NCBI GenBank assembly: GCA_910586295.1
Contig: CAJUGE010000102.1
Span: 1 to 22,679 of the forward strand
DNA: 22,679 nt
Direction: 5' to 3'
Source of the DNA: an uncultured Bacilli bacterium
GTDB taxonomy: Bacteria > Bacillota_I > Bacilli_A > RF39 > UBA660
Shown in pieces: positions 21,432-22,679 of this stretch. A program made the position numbers and the translations under genes. Below the pieces are notes generated by a model that was not told the origin of the DNA, did not search any database, and saw nothing but the letters and a program-made list of their open reading frames with translations. Numbering within the stretch: position 1 is the stretch's first letter; every line of letters begins with the position of its first letter.

Positions 21432-21470
21432 AATAGCAAGGTGCTACAAATCAATGTAACCCTTGCTATT
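21432..21470 (-). terminator. tuf terminator (possibly bidirectional)
   Basis: A 10-bp perfect stem (AATAGCAAGG with CCTTGCTATT) with a 19-base loop. Read leftward it is followed by a T-rich run (TTTTGTTATTT), making an intrinsic terminator for tuf. Read rightward it could also stop int transcripts, although the T-run on that side is poor. Confidence 0.85.
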
Positions 21471-21480
21471 ACTATATTTC

Positions 21481-22679
21481 TTATTGAATAATTTCTGATA
21501 CTACACCAGAGCCAACTGTTCTACCACCTTCACGGATAGCAAATCTTAAACCTTTTTCAATTGCTATTGGTGTAATTAATTCTATTGTCATAGCTATGTT
21601 ATCTCCTGGCATTACCATTTCTGTTCCAGCTGGTAAATCAATAACACCTGTAACGTCTGTTGTTCTGAAATAGAATTGTGGTCTGTATCCATTAAAGAAT
21701 GGTGTATGTCTTCCACCTTCTTCTTTAGTTAATACATAAACTTCTGATTTGAATTTTGTATGTGGATTTATTGATCCTGGTTTAGCAATAACTTGACCTC
21801 TTTCAATATCTGTTCTTTGAACACCTCTTAAAAGAACACCAATGTTATCTCCTGCTTCTGCTTGATCTAATAATTTTCTGAACATTTCAACACCAGTAAT
21901 AACTGTTTTCATTCTATCTGGTCTTAAACCAACTATTTCAACTTCATCAGAAACTTTAACGATTCCTCTTTCTACTCTACCTGTTGCAACTGTTCCACGT
22001 CCTGTAATTGTGAATACGTCTTCAACTGGCATTAAGAAAGCTTGATCTGTTGGTCTGTCTGGTGTTGGTATATAGCTATCAACAGCTGCCATTAATTCTT
22101 TCATAGGTGCATAAACTGCATCTTCTGCATTTGTAGATGTTGATTCTAATACATTTAATGAAGATCCTTTTATAATTGGAATTTCATCTCCAGGGAAATC
22201 ATATGCTGATAATAAATCTCTAACTTCCATTTCAACTAATTCTAATAATTCTGGATCATCAACCATATCGCATTTATTTAAGTAAACAACGATATATTTA
22301 ACTCCAACTTGTCTAGCAAGTAATATATGCTCTCTTGTTTGAGGCATTGGTCCATCAGCTGCAGATACAACTAATATTGCACCATCCATTTGAGCAGCAC
22401 CTGTAATCATGTTTTTAACATAATCAGCGTGTCCTGGACAGTCAACGTGTGCATAGTGTCTGTTATCTGTTTCATATTCTACGTGAGCTGTGTTGATTGT
22501 GATTCCTCTTGCTTTTTCCTCTGGTGCTCCATCGATTTGATCATAAGCTGCATCTTGCGCTTTTCCTAATAATCCTAAATATTTTGTAATAGCTGCTGTT
22601 GTTGTTGTTTTTCCGTGGTCAACGTGACCAATTGTACCAATATTAACGTGTGGTTTTGTTCTTTCAAATTTAGCTTTTG
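21481..22679 (-). CDS. tuf: Elongation factor Tu (start codon just outside the window)
   Basis: Host EF-Tu, the GTPase that delivers aminoacyl-tRNA to the ribosome. The frame is open to the right edge, where AKAKFERTKPHVNIGTIG shows that only the ATG and one base are missing, so the protein is about 400 aa. GTPase motifs: GHVDHGKTT (G1), RGITI, DCPGH (G3) and NKCDM (G4). Domains 2 and 3 are complete to SEIIQ at the C-terminus. Arg codons seen are mainly AGA with some CGT; no CGG. It is the only host gene in the window and marks the prophage integration site. Any methionine start inside, such as at 22410, would be internal. Confidence 0.98.
   Translation of the reverse strand, partial: KAKFERTKPHVNIGTIGHVDHGKTTTTAAITKYLGLLGKAQDAAYDQIDGAPEEKARGITINTAHVEYETDNRHYAHVDCPGHADYVKNMITGAAQMDGAILVVSAADGPMPQTREHILLARQVGVKYIVVYLNKCDMVDDPELLELVEMEVRDLLSAYDFPGDEIPIIKGSSLNVLESTSTNAEDAVYAPMKELMAAVDSYIPTPDRPTDQAFLMPVEDVFTITGRGTVATGRVERGIVKVSDEVEIVGLRPDRMKTVITGVEMFRKLLDQAEAGDNIGVLLRGVQRTDIERGQVIAKPGSINPHTKFKSEVYVLTKEEGGRHTPFFNGYRPQFYFRTTDVTGVIDLPAGTEMVMPGDNIAMTIELITPIAIEKGLRFAIREGGRTVGSGVVSEIIQ

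Noticed and set aside
1..22679. CRISPR array, insertion sequence or rRNA.
   Set aside because: No regularly spaced repeats, transposase motifs or rRNA-like sequence were seen. The repeats present are operator, iteron and Chi-like types.
1..22679. UGA or other stop-codon reassignment as the cause of broken genes.
   Set aside because: UGA closes several intact genes, and the breaks are changes of frame, not in-frame stops.

Overview
The window holds the right-hand two thirds of a prophage of the HK97-like tailed-phage type, lying against the 3' end of a host tuf gene (EF-Tu, 21481 to the right edge). The DNA is AT-rich (about 30% GC by eye), ribosome binding sites are strong GGAGG types, and tuf and the phage genes look like low-GC Firmicutes, most likely a Clostridia-type gut bacterium. 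The exact lineage cannot be read from here. UGA behaves as a stop.

Layout from right to left: tuf and its terminator; tyrosine integrase (plus strand); S24 repressor (plus strand); a divergent immunity region with two consensus promoters and repeated operators; then one long leftward set. That set runs through small early genes, a replication initiator with an internal iteron-like origin candidate, three tandem paralogous small genes, a RusA resolvase, an HNH endonuclease, a S-adenosylmethionine synthetase, an ASCH-domain protein, several Cys-rich small proteins and a late-regulator-like protein. A terminator and a tRNA-Met-like gene follow. The packaging and head module comes last: ParB-MTase, a PBSX-type small terminase, an HNH/P-loop protein, a P27-type small terminase, large terminase, portal, prohead protease and major capsid. 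Tail and lysis genes and the left attachment site lie beyond the left edge.

The main observation is a recoding pattern. Four genes (large terminase, HNH/P-loop NTPase, the replication initiator and the small gene before metK) are each interrupted by exactly one extra base, and in every case the zero-frame codon at the break is CGG. Skipping the C restores the family sequence, with the following GGN read as glycine. In the P-loop protein this rebuilds the Walker A motif; in the initiator it rebuilds a conserved Gly-Tyr-Gly segment. By eye, CGG occurs in frame nowhere else in any accepted gene, tuf included, although CGG is common out of frame and CGA, CGC, CGT and AGG are used. This suggests CGG is unassigned or depleted here and acts as a +1 recoding signal (CGGN read as Gly) in lytic genes.

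Other notable signals are twelve copies of GAAGCGG (the heptamer known as Chi in Staphylococcus aureus), all in one DNA orientation; a 33-bp operator-plus-leader duplication; a 19-bp inverted repeat flanking the regulator block; and an excess of CTGCAG.
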